Shown: positions 52,853 through 61,720, numbered from the stretch's first letter. The stretch: DNA of 64,000 nt from Planococcus donghaensis (GCF_001687665.2 NZ_CP016543.2:186001-250000), one strand, 5' to 3'. Made by a program: numbers and translations. The notes: generated by a model from the sequence alone, not told the origin.

Positions 52853-53958
52853 GATTAAAAACATATATCGTCAGCACAATGGCTGAAGCAATTCCAATGA
52901 TCAAACGGGATTTGGGTGAAGACGCGTTAATACTAAATACGAAAAAGATCAAAACGGGTGGATTTCTAGGGCTTTTCAAAAAAAACAAGCTAGAAGTTAC
53001 GGCTGCTATCGATCCAGGAGCAGCTAAAAAACGCAAACAAATCGAAGAATTAGAAGCGGAACCCCCAGCAGCTTCACATGTGCAGCAAGATGCCTCAGCT
53101 GACTTGATCAATGAACTAAAAAACATTAAGCAGTTTATGGTGCACCAAATCAATCAAGAAAATCTTCCGAAAGAATTACAAGTAGTGAGAGAGCGATTAA
53201 CACAACAAGAAGTTGTCGTTGATGTTCAAGAAAAATTAATTGAAAAGTTAATGACAAGAGACGAGTCAGAGACAGCACCTGCTATGGAGAATACGTGGCA
53301 AGTAGCTCGCGAAAAGCTAATCAGCATGATCGTAGAAAACCAAACCCAACTTGCTACTGAAAACCCAAGAATTACGTGTTTTATTGGGCCGACCGGTGTT
53401 GGGAAAACGACGACAATTGCTAAAATTGCAGCGAGTCATACATTAAATAGTGATAAAAAAGTAGGATTGATAACAGCTGATACGTACCGTATCGCGGCTG
53501 TTGAGCAATTGAAAACTTACGGTGGCATTTTGAATATTCCAGTCCAAGTGATTGAATCGGCAGCGGATTTAACAAAAGCAATTGAGGATTTTGAGGATTG
53601 TGACATTATTTTAATTGATACTGCAGGACGCAATTATCAACAAACGGAATATGTCGAAGAGTTAAAGAATTTGTTGCCGGCTGACAGCAATGTGCAAGTG
53701 CATTTAGTGCTGAGCCTCACCGCTAAGTACGAAGACATGAAAAGAATTATAGACAACTTCCAATCGATTTCGCCGAATGAGTTGCTACTAACTAAAAAAG
53801 ATGAAACAGGCTCTTCAGGAGCCATATTGAACTTGATTTGTCATTACGATATTCCAATCCGTTATATTGCAAATGGACAAAATGTGCCAGATGATTTATT
53901 GGCACTCACTCCTGAATTGGTAGCGGATTTTGTCATGGGGGAAGAAAATCATGCTTGA
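52849..53958 (+). CDS. flhF: SRP-like GTPase FlhF
   Basis: This 369-residue GTPase helps to set flagellar position. It has an N-terminal basic domain (1-60), a variable linker, then NG domains: G1 CFIGPTGVGKTTTIAKIA (about 178-195), LITADTYRIAAVEQLKTYG, G3 LIDTAGRNYQQ, and G4 TKKDE. It overlaps flhG, the ATPase that stimulates it. Confidence 0.94.
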   Translation: MRLKTYIVSTMAEAIPMIKRDLGEDALILNTKKIKTGGFLGLFKKNKLEVTAAIDPGAAKKRKQIEELEAEPPAASHVQQDASADLINELKNIKQFMVHQINQENLPKELQVVRERLTQQEVVVDVQEKLIEKLMTRDESETAPAMENTWQVAREKLISMIVENQTQLATENPRITCFIGPTGVGKTTTIAKIAASHTLNSDKKVGLITADTYRIAAVEQLKTYGGILNIPVQVIESAADLTKAIEDFEDCDIILIDTAGRNYQQTEYVEELKNLLPADSNVQVHLVLSLTAKYEDMKRIIDNFQSISPNELLLTKKDETGSSGAILNLICHYDIPIRYIANGQNVPDDLLALTPELVADFVMGEENHA

Positions 53959-54820
53959 CCAAGTGAGCCAGTTAAGAGAAAAAATGTTGAAGAAGAAGTC
54001 TGGAGTCCTTGATTTAAAGCCCATAAAGAAAACTAGAGTATTAGCCGTTACGAGTGGCAAAGGCGGAGTGGGGAAAACCAATTTCGCGTTAAACTTTGGT
54101 TTAAGTCTCGTCGAACAAAATAAAAAAGTCTTGATTTTTGATGTGGATCTTGGCTTTGCCAATATTGATGTGTTGCTCGGGCAAATGCCACGGGAAACGA
54201 TTGCTACCATGATTGAAAAAGATTTAACGGTTTACGACATTATTGAAGAAGGTCCGAATGGCTTACTGTTTATTTCAGGCGGGAACGGCTTTAATGAGTT
54301 GTTTCGAATGGATGATTTGAAACTTAAGAAGTTTTTCCAAGAATTAGGGACGCTTCAAGGTCAAGTTGACTACATCATATTGGATACAGGTGCCGGATTG
54401 TCTTATGAGAATCTTCGATATATTTTGGCTGCAGATGATGTGATTTTAGTAACCACTCCCGAGCCAACTTCGATTACCGATGCGTATTCGATTGTAAAAA
54501 TGGTCCATGGAAAAGATCCCAACGTTCACATGAAGCTAGTGGTAAATCAATGCGTTAGTTTGAAAGAAGGACAGCGAACAGCTGCCAATTTCAAGCAAGC
54601 AGCTGAGCAGTTTTTAGGGAAAGAAATTGGAACGTTAGGATCTATTCCTAACGACTCCCATATTCCAGAAGCGGTGAAAAAGCAGCAACCGCTTATGTTG
54701 GCCTACCCATCTAGTGAATCGGCAATAGCCATTCGCCAAATGACTGGAGAATTTCTACAACTTCGGATGCCTTATAAATTAGGCCTGAAAGGGTTTATCA
54801 TGAAAATGTTATTTAAATAA
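53951..54820 (+). CDS. flhG: MinD-like ATPase FlhG (YlxH)
   Basis: This 289-residue deviant-Walker ATPase has VTSGKGGVGKTNFALNFG at about 32-49, switch DVDLGFANIDVLLG and YIILDTGAGLS. It partners FlhF in flagellar number and pattern. ATG 53951 is preferred to the frame from 53930, since AGGGGGAAG-type purines precede it inside the flhF end. In B. subtilis cheB, cheA, cheW, cheC and cheD follow; here sigD is next, 35 nt on. Confidence 0.93.
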   Translation: MLDQVSQLREKMLKKKSGVLDLKPIKKTRVLAVTSGKGGVGKTNFALNFGLSLVEQNKKVLIFDVDLGFANIDVLLGQMPRETIATMIEKDLTVYDIIEEGPNGLLFISGGNGFNELFRMDDLKLKKFFQELGTLQGQVDYIILDTGAGLSYENLRYILAADDVILVTTPEPTSITDAYSIVKMVHGKDPNVHMKLVVNQCVSLKEGQRTAANFKQAAEQFLGKEIGTLGSIPNDSHIPEAVKKQQPLMLAYPSSESAIAIRQMTGEFLQLRMPYKLGLKGFIMKMLFK

Positions 54821-54855
54821 GAGCGGCTTATCGCTTGGAAATGGTGGTGAAAATC

Positions 54856-55614
54856 ATGCTGAATCATAAATTATCAAAAGAAGAGCTTGTTTGTTGGAGT
54901 GACTGGCAACAACACCGTGACCCAGATGCTGGTGAATACCTAGTGGAACAGTATCTTCCTTTGGTCGATTACGTGATTCAACGATTCATGATCAGTTTGC
55001 CCAAGACTGTCGAAAAAGATGACGTTCGCAGTTATGCTTATGAGGGATTGCTCGATGCTCTCAGCAAATTCAACATTGAGAGAGATTTGAAATTTGAAAC
55101 TTATGCTTCTTGGCGTATTAAAGGAGCCATCATTGACGGGCTTCGTCAAAGTGACTGGCTACCGAGGTCCGTTAGAGACAAAGTAAAAAAAATTGAAAAA
55201 GCCTTTCTGTTATTAGAGCAACAAAGCAGTGCTTCAGTTTCTGATGAGGAAGTCAGCTCTTATTTAGGGATTACAAAAGCAGAACTCAATAAAACAGTTT
55301 CTGAAGCGGCTTTATCAACAATGATATCAATGGACGACGAGAATTTTGAAGAACAAGGAAAGCTGGTAAATTACCACGTGGCTTCACCAGAGCGTCATTT
55401 ATCAGAACAAATAATGAAAGAATCATTGGTCCGTGCGATTGAACGCCTGCCAGAAAAAGAAAAAATTACAGTGTCCTTGTGTTATTTTGAAGAAATGAAG
55501 TTAACGGAAATCGCCGAAATTCTAAACGTTAGCGTCTCGAGAGTATCTCAACTTCACTCAAAAGCGATGCTCCGATTACACGCTTCAGTTTTATCTGTAC
55601 ATGACAATTACTAA
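54856..55614 (+). CDS. sigD: Flagellar sigma factor SigD
   Basis: This 252-residue FliA/WhiG-type sigma factor has region 2 (VEKDDVRSYAYEGLLDALSKFNIERDLKFETYASWRIKGAIIDGLRQSDWLPRSVRDK), region 3 and region 4 (LPEKEKITVSLCYFEEMKLTEIAEILNVSVSRVSQLHSKAMLRL) in order. It would read the SigD promoters at hag, flaG and yvyF and is held by FlgM. ATG 54856 with GGTGGTG upstream is preferred to TTG 54835. Confidence 0.94.
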   Translation: MLNHKLSKEELVCWSDWQQHRDPDAGEYLVEQYLPLVDYVIQRFMISLPKTVEKDDVRSYAYEGLLDALSKFNIERDLKFETYASWRIKGAIIDGLRQSDWLPRSVRDKVKKIEKAFLLLEQQSSASVSDEEVSSYLGITKAELNKTVSEAALSTMISMDDENFEEQGKLVNYHVASPERHLSEQIMKESLVRAIERLPEKEKITVSLCYFEEMKLTEIAEILNVSVSRVSQLHSKAMLRLHASVLSVHDNY

Positions 55615-55643
55615 AAGTAAAAAACAGATTGGAGGCCAAAGTG

Positions 55644-56081
55644 ATGACAATGGAATATTTATTAATTGCGGGGAGTATTTTTCTGTTGTTGCTAAATCTC
55701 TTGTTGATGCTGACAGTCAAAAGTAAGAGAAACGATGAAGGCTCAGATGGAGTCTATGAAAGTATGGCCAATTTTGTAACGCAACTCGAAGAAGAAAACA
55801 ATGAACTTTACGATAAATTAATCACCTATATAAAAAATAGTGAAATGCAACTATCAGAACGAATTAAGCAATTGGAAAAAAAAGATGTTTCAACGTTTCT
55901 TGAGCAAGCTATGCCTTATGAAACGTCTATAGAAATAGAAAAGATTATGCAGCTTTCTAAACAAGGGTTTTCTTCTAAGCAAATTGCTAAAGTGCTGCAA
56001 ATCGATTATGGCAAAGTAGATCTTATTGTTCATATGAATAGCATGAAGCGAAGCAATTACAAAGGGAATGGAGTGTTGTAA
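55644..56081 (+). CDS. swrB: SwrB-like protein
   Basis: This 145-residue protein has one N-terminal membrane helix (about 4-24), a coiled coil (about 40-75) and a C-terminal helix-turn-helix-like region (KIMQLSKQGFSSKQIAKVLQIDYGKVDLIV). Position directly after sigD and architecture match SwrB, an activator of flagellar export and swarming in B. subtilis. ATG 55644 has GGAGG 7 nt upstream. Confidence 0.75.
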   Translation: MTMEYLLIAGSIFLLLLNLLLMLTVKSKRNDEGSDGVYESMANFVTQLEEENNELYDKLITYIKNSEMQLSERIKQLEKKDVSTFLEQAMPYETSIEIEKIMQLSKQGFSSKQIAKVLQIDYGKVDLIVHMNSMKRSNYKGNGVL

Positions 56082-56519
56082 TTGCGTATTGATAGCCAAA
56101 CGACTATTTCAAACGACAGGGTTTCTAAACAATTAACCAATAGCAAAACGAATACTCCTTTTGCCTCTGCTATGAACAAGTCTCAGTCAAAATTACATCA
56201 CGACTCGTTAAATCGTTTAATGGAACATGTAGATAAACAAGGCCAAAAGCTAGCAAATCAGCGAACCTTTGAAAACTTGGTTAGTTATAAACAAGCAGTA
56301 AAGAAATTTGTTAGTGAATCGGTTCAATATGGTCTGCATCTATCAGATGAACAAAGCTTTACTTCAGACGGTAGTATAAAGCCCCAACAAATTGTAAAAA
56401 TTATCGATAAAAAACTAATTGAAATCCAAGACCAAATATTGGATAATGAAAAAGAAGGTATCGGTACTTTAGATCTAGTTGGTGAAATCAAAGGGTTGCT
56501 CATTAACTTATACATGTGA
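56082..56519 (+). CDS. YaaR-like (DUF327) protein
   Basis: This 145-residue protein resembles the YaaR/DUF327 family: a disordered N-terminus, then LNRLMEHVDKQGQKLANQRTFENLVSYKQAVKKFVSESVQYGL and a C-terminal helical part. Function is unknown. The start TTG 56082 follows directly on the swrB stop, so it is part of the fla operon, an unusual place for this family, which in B. subtilis is elsewhere. Confidence 0.75.
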   Translation: MRIDSQTTISNDRVSKQLTNSKTNTPFASAMNKSQSKLHHDSLNRLMEHVDKQGQKLANQRTFENLVSYKQAVKKFVSESVQYGLHLSDEQSFTSDGSIKPQQIVKIIDKKLIEIQDQILDNEKEGIGTLDLVGEIKGLLINLYM

Positions 56520-56539
56520 GTAAGGATGGAGAGGGCGAA

Positions 56540-56890
56540 ATGTCGGATAATCGTCGAGAGTTTTTTCGAGTTAGTTTCAATCAAGCTTTAAGTGGAAAAG
56601 TTTCAGTGTACGGAGGCAGTTTTTTACCGATTCAAATTTATGATGTAAGTGCAGGGGGCCTAGTATTTTCTTCTCCTCTCAATCTCCCAATCGGAGAAAG
56701 CGTATCTTGTAGCTTTGAATTATTAGAGAAAGACTTTTTACTTGAAGGATCGATTGTACGAAAGGCAACAGGAGTAGATGTAGTGGAATGCGGAGTAGAA
56801 TTTTCTGTGAGCCAAGGAGCATCTTCGGAATTATTCAAGCAACTAAACTACTATCAAATTCGTCAGCGAAAAAGTTTATTGGATGATTAA
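56540..56890 (+). CDS. PilZ-domain protein (probable c-di-GMP receptor)
   Basis: This 116-residue single PilZ domain has the c-di-GMP-binding RxxxR as RREFFR (about 5-10) and the D-x-S-x-x-G motif as DVSAGG (about 35-40), both intact. It is the last gene of the fla operon, next to a terminator, suggesting a c-di-GMP-responsive motor or export effector (inference). Enzymes for c-di-GMP turnover are encoded at 15000-18399. ATG 56540 has GGAGAGGG upstream. Confidence 0.8.
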   Translation: MSDNRREFFRVSFNQALSGKVSVYGGSFLPIQIYDVSAGGLVFSSPLNLPIGESVSCSFELLEKDFLLEGSIVRKATGVDVVECGVEFSVSQGASSELFKQLNYYQIRQRKSLLDD

Positions 56891-56902
56891 CTTCACCACC
56901 TC

Positions 56903-56938
56903 AAAAAAGAGCAGGCCATGTGCCTGTTCTTTTTTATT
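56903..56938 (+). terminator. fla operon terminator
   Basis: AGAGCAGGC pairs with GCCTGTTCT (one wobble), flanked by A and T runs. It is the first clear terminator after flgB other than the leader hairpin. Confidence 0.88.
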
Positions 56939-57035
56939 TCGTAAAATTAGATAGAAAGTGGTTTTCCTTGCGAGAAGGAATTTCAAAAGAAAAAATAGAA
57001 GTAATAGCCAAGCGAATAAGAAAAAGAAGGTGGAT

Positions 57036-57800
57036 ATGATAGAAGCACCAGCAGCAATTCTTACGGTATGGCACCAGTTTGATGGCTTTCCAGTGGAGAC
57101 GTTGACCAAGGCTTGGTACTACCAGCGCTCAGGAGAGAATAAGCAACGTAGCGTGGAACAAATGCAGAAACATTACCATCAGTACAAGATCACAGGAAAT
57201 TGTTTTGATTTGGCGATTTGGTTGCTGTCAGCTTTTGATGCGGAGGGTGTTAAAGCGTATCCAATAGGCAGCCACTTGAAAACAGTACAAGCTCATGCAG
57301 CCATACTTGCTGAAGATCAATCTGGTCGGAGATTTTTATGTGATTTGGGGGACCAATGGATTCAACCAATTTTAATCGACTTTACGAGTAAAGCGTTTGA
57401 TAGCAATAAACAGACGGGTTTTTTCCCGGGAGCGGAAGTGCAAGTACGGCCGGTTGAAAAAGGATTTGAGATTGTGTATTTTCGACCGAATGGCAAAAAG
57501 TCTAGTCAAGTTTATATGACAGAACCCATTGAACGTGATTACTTTTGGGAAGCAGCCGAATATTCTCAACATCACATTCACCCGGAGCCGCTGGTGGAAG
57601 TTCGGTTACAGGAAAAAGGTGAAACGGTTCATTGGGAATTTGATAATTGGCATAGCTTTCGGAGTACGAAAACGGGACTGTATCGGGATTCAAATGTTGA
57701 GACCTTACAAGAATGGGTAGCAAGAATTCATGAAAAAACACAGTATGATAAAGAATTTTTACTAGAAGCTTTAAGTTACTATGAAGATTTAAAACAATGA
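57036..57800 (+). CDS. Unknown protein with possible NAT/transglutaminase-like Cys-His-Asp triad
   Basis: I do not recognise this 254-residue protein by name. A candidate papain-like triad is visible: Cys in ITGNCFDLAIWLL, His in QAHAAILAEDQ and Asp in RFLCDLGDQWIQP. This order and spacing recall arylamine N-acetyltransferases and transglutaminase-like folds, but substrate and activity cannot be assigned. ATG 57036 follows GAAGGTGGAT; a longer frame from 56958 has no signal. It probably shares an operon with the two genes that follow. Confidence 0.6.
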   Translation: MIEAPAAILTVWHQFDGFPVETLTKAWYYQRSGENKQRSVEQMQKHYHQYKITGNCFDLAIWLLSAFDAEGVKAYPIGSHLKTVQAHAAILAEDQSGRRFLCDLGDQWIQPILIDFTSKAFDSNKQTGFFPGAEVQVRPVEKGFEIVYFRPNGKKSSQVYMTEPIERDYFWEAAEYSQHHIHPEPLVEVRLQEKGETVHWEFDNWHSFRSTKTGLYRDSNVETLQEWVARIHEKTQYDKEFLLEALSYYEDLKQ

Positions 57801-57847
57801 ACAATAGTATTGATAAGCTGCAATAAAAAAGGGCAGGTGACACATGT

Positions 57848-58312
57848 ATGGAACTTAAAACACAATTGCAGTTTGAACTGACAGAGTTTGTAGACAATCG
57901 AGGAGAAGAACGAATCCCGGTTATTGGTAATTATGATTATTGGCTCTTGCTAATGGAATATTTTCTGGCCAAATCCGATAGTTTTGAAATTCATTGTTGG
58001 AACGAAGAAGTGGTCGCCATTGAAGAATTTACGTCAAATGTGCCAGGGCTTTTTGAAATTACAGTAAAAGATGGCATGACGATTTTTACGGGTTTACTAA
58101 CTGTAGAAATCGCTGAATTTTTGATCACGCGTCCTATGAAGCGAGAAAGAAGGCTGGCTTGGTTTGCCGTGTTTTTAAGTAATGGCGAGCAACATGTTTT
58201 TTCTTCCGAGCAGTGGGGAACGGAATTTTTTGTGCCGGATGTAACCGAAGAAGATTTGTTGTTTATTAAACATGTTGCACCTGATGGCACTCTTTTTAAT
58301 CAATATACTTAA
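57848..58312 (+). CDS. Hypothetical protein
   Basis: This 154-residue soluble protein is rich in aromatic and acidic residues (NYDYWLLLMEYFLAKSDSFEIHCWNEE, VTEEDLLFIKHVAPDGTLF). No family is recognised, and there is no signal peptide or membrane helix. AAAGGGCAGGTG precedes ATG 57848. It lies between the triad protein and a Nudix hydrolase. Confidence 0.6.
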   Translation: MELKTQLQFELTEFVDNRGEERIPVIGNYDYWLLLMEYFLAKSDSFEIHCWNEEVVAIEEFTSNVPGLFEITVKDGMTIFTGLLTVEIAEFLITRPMKRERRLAWFAVFLSNGEQHVFSSEQWGTEFFVPDVTEEDLLFIKHVAPDGTLFNQYT

Positions 58313-58337
58313 TACTATGGAAAACGAGGCAATAAAA

Positions 58338-58967
58338 ATGGAAACGGAAAACTTACGTATTTACGATGAACACCGAGTGGCACAAGGCGTAGCGAGTCGG
58401 CAGGTGGTACATGAAAAAGGTTACTGGCATGAAACTTTTCATTGTTGGGTGGTTAGTCGCGAGAAGGATAGAGATATGATTTATCTGCAGTTGCGCAGTA
58501 ATGACAAAAAAGATTTTCCTGGTCTGTTTGATATTACAGCTGCAGGACATTTGTTAGCAGATGAAACAGTTAAAGACGGAGTTCGAGAAGTACGAGAAGA
58601 GCTTGGACTCAGAGTGGAGTTTAACGAACTCTTCCCTCTTGGTACCATTCAAGATCAACTAGCTATAGGAAATTTCGTCGACAATGAGCATTGCCATTGC
58701 TTTTTATATCGCAAAAAAGACAACTATGACGAAACGTTCGAGTTACAAAAAGAAGAAGTTGCGGGTATGGCAAAAGTTGATTTTAGAGAATTGGCGGCGT
58801 TAATTGCAAGAGAGAACGAGAGAATAGAAGTGGAAGGGTTTTTGTCAACGTTAGAAGAAAGACAATATTTTAAGAAAGAGATTAGCTTAACGGATTTGGT
58901 GCCGCACAGCACCGGCTATCTAGAAAAGATTATAGAGCAAATCGAAATCGCCTTAACCGGAGAATAA
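58338..58967 (+). CDS. Nudix hydrolase (IPP-isomerase-like subgroup)
   Basis: This 209-residue Nudix protein has the WHETFHCWVV entry typical of the subgroup related to isopentenyl-diphosphate isomerase and YfcD. The Nudix box GHLLADETVKDGVREVREEL follows. The catalytic REVREELGL half is intact, while the spacing between the first Glu and the RE pair is one residue shorter than in GX5EX7REUXEEXGU. Substrate is unknown. ATG 58338 has GAGG 8 nt upstream. Confidence 0.82.
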   Translation: METENLRIYDEHRVAQGVASRQVVHEKGYWHETFHCWVVSREKDRDMIYLQLRSNDKKDFPGLFDITAAGHLLADETVKDGVREVREELGLRVEFNELFPLGTIQDQLAIGNFVDNEHCHCFLYRKKDNYDETFELQKEEVAGMAKVDFRELAALIARENERIEVEGFLSTLEERQYFKKEISLTDLVPHSTGYLEKIIEQIEIALTGE

Positions 58968-58978
58968 GATCTTTGTAA

Positions 58979-59019
58979 TGGAAAACGGCAACGCCTTTTG
59001 GAGGCGTTGCCGTTTTTTA
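58979..59019. terminator. Bidirectional terminator between convergent genes
   Basis: AAAACGGCAACGCC pairs with GGCGTTGCCGTTTT and is followed by a T-run. It ends the Nudix unit and the opposite DUF3899 gene. Confidence 0.9.
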
Positions 59020-59027
59020 CTAGTCGA

Positions 59028-59399
59028 TTAAGTTAAAAAATAGATAGCAGATGAGATCAATAAACTCCCAATGCAAAAGAGTAAGCCAACTTGTAGAAAA
59101 GATGCGCGATCAGGAAATTCTTTACGGAAACTTACGGATTCTAACGAACGTTTTTCACTTTCTCGAATGAGTTGATCTTTTTTATTTGTTTTTGCAAAAA
59201 AGTTTCGAGTGCTTTTTAAAAACGCTGTAAAAAACTGTCCTTCGACTAATACCATCACGGAATAAATCATTAATAATAATAGGCCAATCAAAAATAATGC
59301 GTCAAACCAAGCTACGAGAGTCCATTGCTTATATAGAAGGAAGGGTGAAACAAGTGAAACACTCAACGAAATAAATAATAAAATAAGTTTGAAATTCAT
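59028..59399 (-). CDS. DUF3899 family membrane protein
   Basis: This 123-residue protein has three predicted membrane helices (about 4-22, 30-52 and 101-121) and a charged cytoplasmic loop with KSTRNFFAKTNKKDQLIRESEKRSLESVSFRKEFP; it looks like a DUF3899 member. Function is unknown. AAAGGAA lies 10 nt before the ATG. It is divergent from oppA. Confidence 0.72.
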   Translation of the reverse strand: MNFKLILLFISLSVSLVSPFLLYKQWTLVAWFDALFLIGLLLLMIYSVMVLVEGQFFTAFLKSTRNFFAKTNKKDQLIRESEKRSLESVSFRKEFPDRASFLQVGLLFCIGSLLISSAIYFLT

Positions 59400-59471
59400 G
59401 AGGTATATTCCTTTCTAGTCTTAATTAAAGATTACCATGCCATATATATATTTGAAAATTTAAACATCTTG

Positions 59472-59500
59472 TTGCCTATTTGTACAATAACAATTATGAT
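59472..59500 (+). promoter_or_regulatory. SigA promoter of oppA
   Basis: TTGCCT (59472-59477), a 17-nt spacer and TATGAT (59495-59500) lie about 36 nt before oppA. Confidence 0.7.
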
Positions 59501-59535
59501 TAATAAGAATTATCAAAATAATTGGGGGTAGGAAT

Positions 59536-61179
59536 ATGTGGAGAGAAAGAAAAACACAAATTTTCATGATCATGATTGCATTTGTTTTATTCTTAGCAGG
59601 CTGTAACTTTAATTCTTCAGACAGTTCGAATGAAGAAAGTGGCGGCTCAGAAGGGGAAGCTGGACAAGTATTAAACATCTCAACTGCAGCAGATATCCCT
59701 ACGTTAGATTCTACAAAAGCACATGACGGCATCGCCTTTACGGTATTGAATAACGTCAACGAAGGTCTTTACCGCCAAGACGAAAACCATGAACCAATTG
59801 AAGCTTTAGTAACAGACCATACAGAAAATGAAGACAAAACTGTTCATACGTTTACATTGCGCGATTCAAACTGGAGTAATGGAGAACCGGTTACTGCACA
59901 AGATTTCGAATTCGCTTGGAAACGTGTAATGAAAGATGCAAGCCCATATAGCTTTATGTTTGTTACAGCAGGCATTAAAAACGCTGAAGCGATCATGAAC
60001 GAAGAAATGGACGCAGAAGATTTAGGGGTTAAAGCACTTGATGAAAAAACGTTGGAAGTTACATTGGAAGCAGCTAACCCATTGTTCCAATCATTAATGA
60101 CGTTCCCAACCTTCTTGCCTCAAAACCAGAAGTTTGTTGAAGAGCAAGGTGATCAATATGCATTAGAAGCAGAAAACATCCTATTCAACGGACCATTCAC
60201 ATTAGTAGACTGGACGCATGAGCAAGGTTGGAACTACGAAAAGAACGAAGACTACTGGGATGCAGATGCAGTTAAGTTAGACGCGATTAATGCATATGTA
60301 GTAAAAGACCCGGCAGCAGGTATCAACTTATACGAAACAAACAAAGTGGACCGCGTCGTATTAAGTTCAGAAGCAGTTGATCAAAACAAAGGCGACGAAA
60401 ACTTTGAAACAATTTTAGAGCCGGAAATCTTTTTCCTACGCTTTAATCACAACCATCCGGTACTAGGTAATAAAAACATCCGTAAAGCCGTTAACATGGC
60501 AATCGACAAAGAAAGTTTAACAGAAGTTATTTTGAAAGACGGTTCTACAGCTTTAAACGGTGTGGTTCCAAAAGGATTCTTCCAATCGCCAGCAGGTGAA
60601 GATTTCCGCGACTTAAACGGAGATTTCAACACAGGCACAGTAGAAGAAGCACAGAAACTGTGGGAAGAAGGGCTTAAAGAAACTGGTGCAACAGATGTAG
60701 CGGTTTCGATTAACATTGCAGACTCAGAAGACCACAAAAAAGTGGCTGAGTATATTCAAGCACAATTGGAAGACAACCTTCCTGGATTTAAATTGAATAT
60801 TAAAGCTGTACCATTTGCGCAACGTTTAGAAATCGAAAAAGCGATTGAATACGATTTGTCTCTATCTTCATGGGGACCAGATTACAGCGATCCAATGACT
60901 TACTTGGATATGTGGTTAGAAGGCGGATCTGCTAACCGTATGGATTATTCAAATGAAAAAATTCAAGAATTGGTTGCATCAGCAAGAACGGAAACGGATG
61001 CTGAGAAACGTTACCAAATGTTGTTGGAGATTGAAAAAGTCTTGCTAGAAGAAGATGCAGCAATCGCACCTCTTTACCAAGGTGGAACAGCTGTATTGAT
61101 GAGAAGCAAAATTAAAAATCTATTAGTGCACCCAACAGGCGCTTCATTCTCGTACAAATGGGTGACGATCGAAGAATAA
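59536..61179 (+). CDS. oppA: Oligopeptide ABC transporter substrate-binding lipoprotein OppA
   Basis: This 547-residue lipoprotein binds peptides for import. The signal peptide ends in the lipobox LAGC (Cys23), then a Ser/Glu/Gly linker and a family 5 solute-binding domain (LDSTKAHDGIAFTVLNNVNEGLYR, FTLRDSNWSNGEPVTAQDFEFAWKR, NIRKAVNMAIDKESL, LSSWGPDYSDPMTYLDMW). GGGGGTAGG precedes the ATG. A strong terminator and repeats separate it from oppBCD, which would favour high oppA expression. Confidence 0.94.
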   Translation: MWRERKTQIFMIMIAFVLFLAGCNFNSSDSSNEESGGSEGEAGQVLNISTAADIPTLDSTKAHDGIAFTVLNNVNEGLYRQDENHEPIEALVTDHTENEDKTVHTFTLRDSNWSNGEPVTAQDFEFAWKRVMKDASPYSFMFVTAGIKNAEAIMNEEMDAEDLGVKALDEKTLEVTLEAANPLFQSLMTFPTFLPQNQKFVEEQGDQYALEAENILFNGPFTLVDWTHEQGWNYEKNEDYWDADAVKLDAINAYVVKDPAAGINLYETNKVDRVVLSSEAVDQNKGDENFETILEPEIFFLRFNHNHPVLGNKNIRKAVNMAIDKESLTEVILKDGSTALNGVVPKGFFQSPAGEDFRDLNGDFNTGTVEEAQKLWEEGLKETGATDVAVSINIADSEDHKKVAEYIQAQLEDNLPGFKLNIKAVPFAQRLEIEKAIEYDLSLSSWGPDYSDPMTYLDMWLEGGSANRMDYSNEKIQELVASARTETDAEKRYQMLLEIEKVLLEEDAAIAPLYQGGTAVLMRSKIKNLLVHPTGASFSYKWVTIEE

Positions 61180-61197
61180 AACAGGTTTGCAGCTTAT

Positions 61198-61240
61198 AGA
61201 TACGAGGGTGTAGCCGGTTTCCCGGGCACCCTCGTATTTT
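61198..61240 (+). terminator. oppA terminator
   Basis: ATACGAGGGTG pairs with CACCCTCGTAT, followed by TTTTT. Confidence 0.9.
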
Positions 61241-61304
61241 TGATGGTTTAAGAGAAACTAAATTTGTTAGCTTTTATTTAGAAAATGAACAAAGTGAGGT
61301 TCTA

Positions 61305-61440
61305 CAACTGGTACTTCCAGTAAACTAAATTAGCGACGGCGCGTCCACGGGCTAGGCGAAGCTATGAGACGAGGGGTTTTCTCGGCTCGTAGCGGGAGCC
61401 ATGCCCAAAGCGGCCGGAGCGATGTATAACAGGTAGCTTG
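61305..61440. repeat. GC-rich structured non-coding segment between oppA and oppB
   Basis: This GC-rich block (GCGTCCACGGGCTAGGCGAAGC, GAGACGAGGGG, CCCAAAGCGGCCGGAGCG type sequence) differs from its AT-rich flanks, with a small palindrome ACTGG-tactt-CCAGT at its start. It resembles the dispersed intergenic repeats in base composition but occurs once in this window. Confidence 0.45.
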
Positions 61441-61479
61441 TTACTTGAGTTTTCTTATATATCATTTTTTGCATCTTGT

Positions 61480-61602
61480 TTGTCTAGCTACAGCTGCCAG
61501 ATTCTCGGGGTCATAAGCCACCTCGGCTGTGCGACTGAAACCATGTCGCTTCGCCAATGCATCTTATGCCCGTCGAATCTAAACGGCAGCTTGCGCTTTT
61601 CA
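61480..61602. repeat. Structured repeat, family 3, copy 1
   Basis: This copy begins TGTCTAGCTACAGCTGCC, contains GGGTCATAAG and CTTATGCCCGTCGA, and ends GGCAGCTTGCGCTTTTCAT. The ends CAGCTGCC and GGCAGCTTG pair, as do GGGTCATAAG and CTTATGCCC. A second copy follows in direct tandem. Confidence 0.85.
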
Positions 61603-61720
61603 TGTCTAGCTCCAGCACCCAGCTCTTAGGGTCATAAGTCAACCCAGCGGCGTGGCAAAGAACGCCACTCTGCTGGTCTGTCTTATGCCCGTCAGAGCTA
61701 CATGGGTGCTTGCGCTTTTC
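61603..61720. repeat. Structured repeat, family 3, copy 2
   Basis: This copy begins TGTCTAGCTCCAGCACCCA, contains GGGTCATAAG, an inner stem with GGCGTGG...CCACTCTGCTGG, CTTATGCCCGTC, and ends TGGGTGCTTGCGCTTTTC. The terminal arms CAGCACCCA and TGGGTGCTTG have changed together relative to copy 1. Confidence 0.85.

Noticed and set aside
59400..59535. T-box or other riboswitch upstream of oppA
   Set aside because: The gap is short and AT-rich, fully occupied by a SigA-type promoter; no structured leader can be drawn.
61438..61629. 63-codon ORF in the oppA-oppB gap
   Set aside because: It runs through tandem structured repeats, has no ribosome binding site and no recognisable protein sequence.
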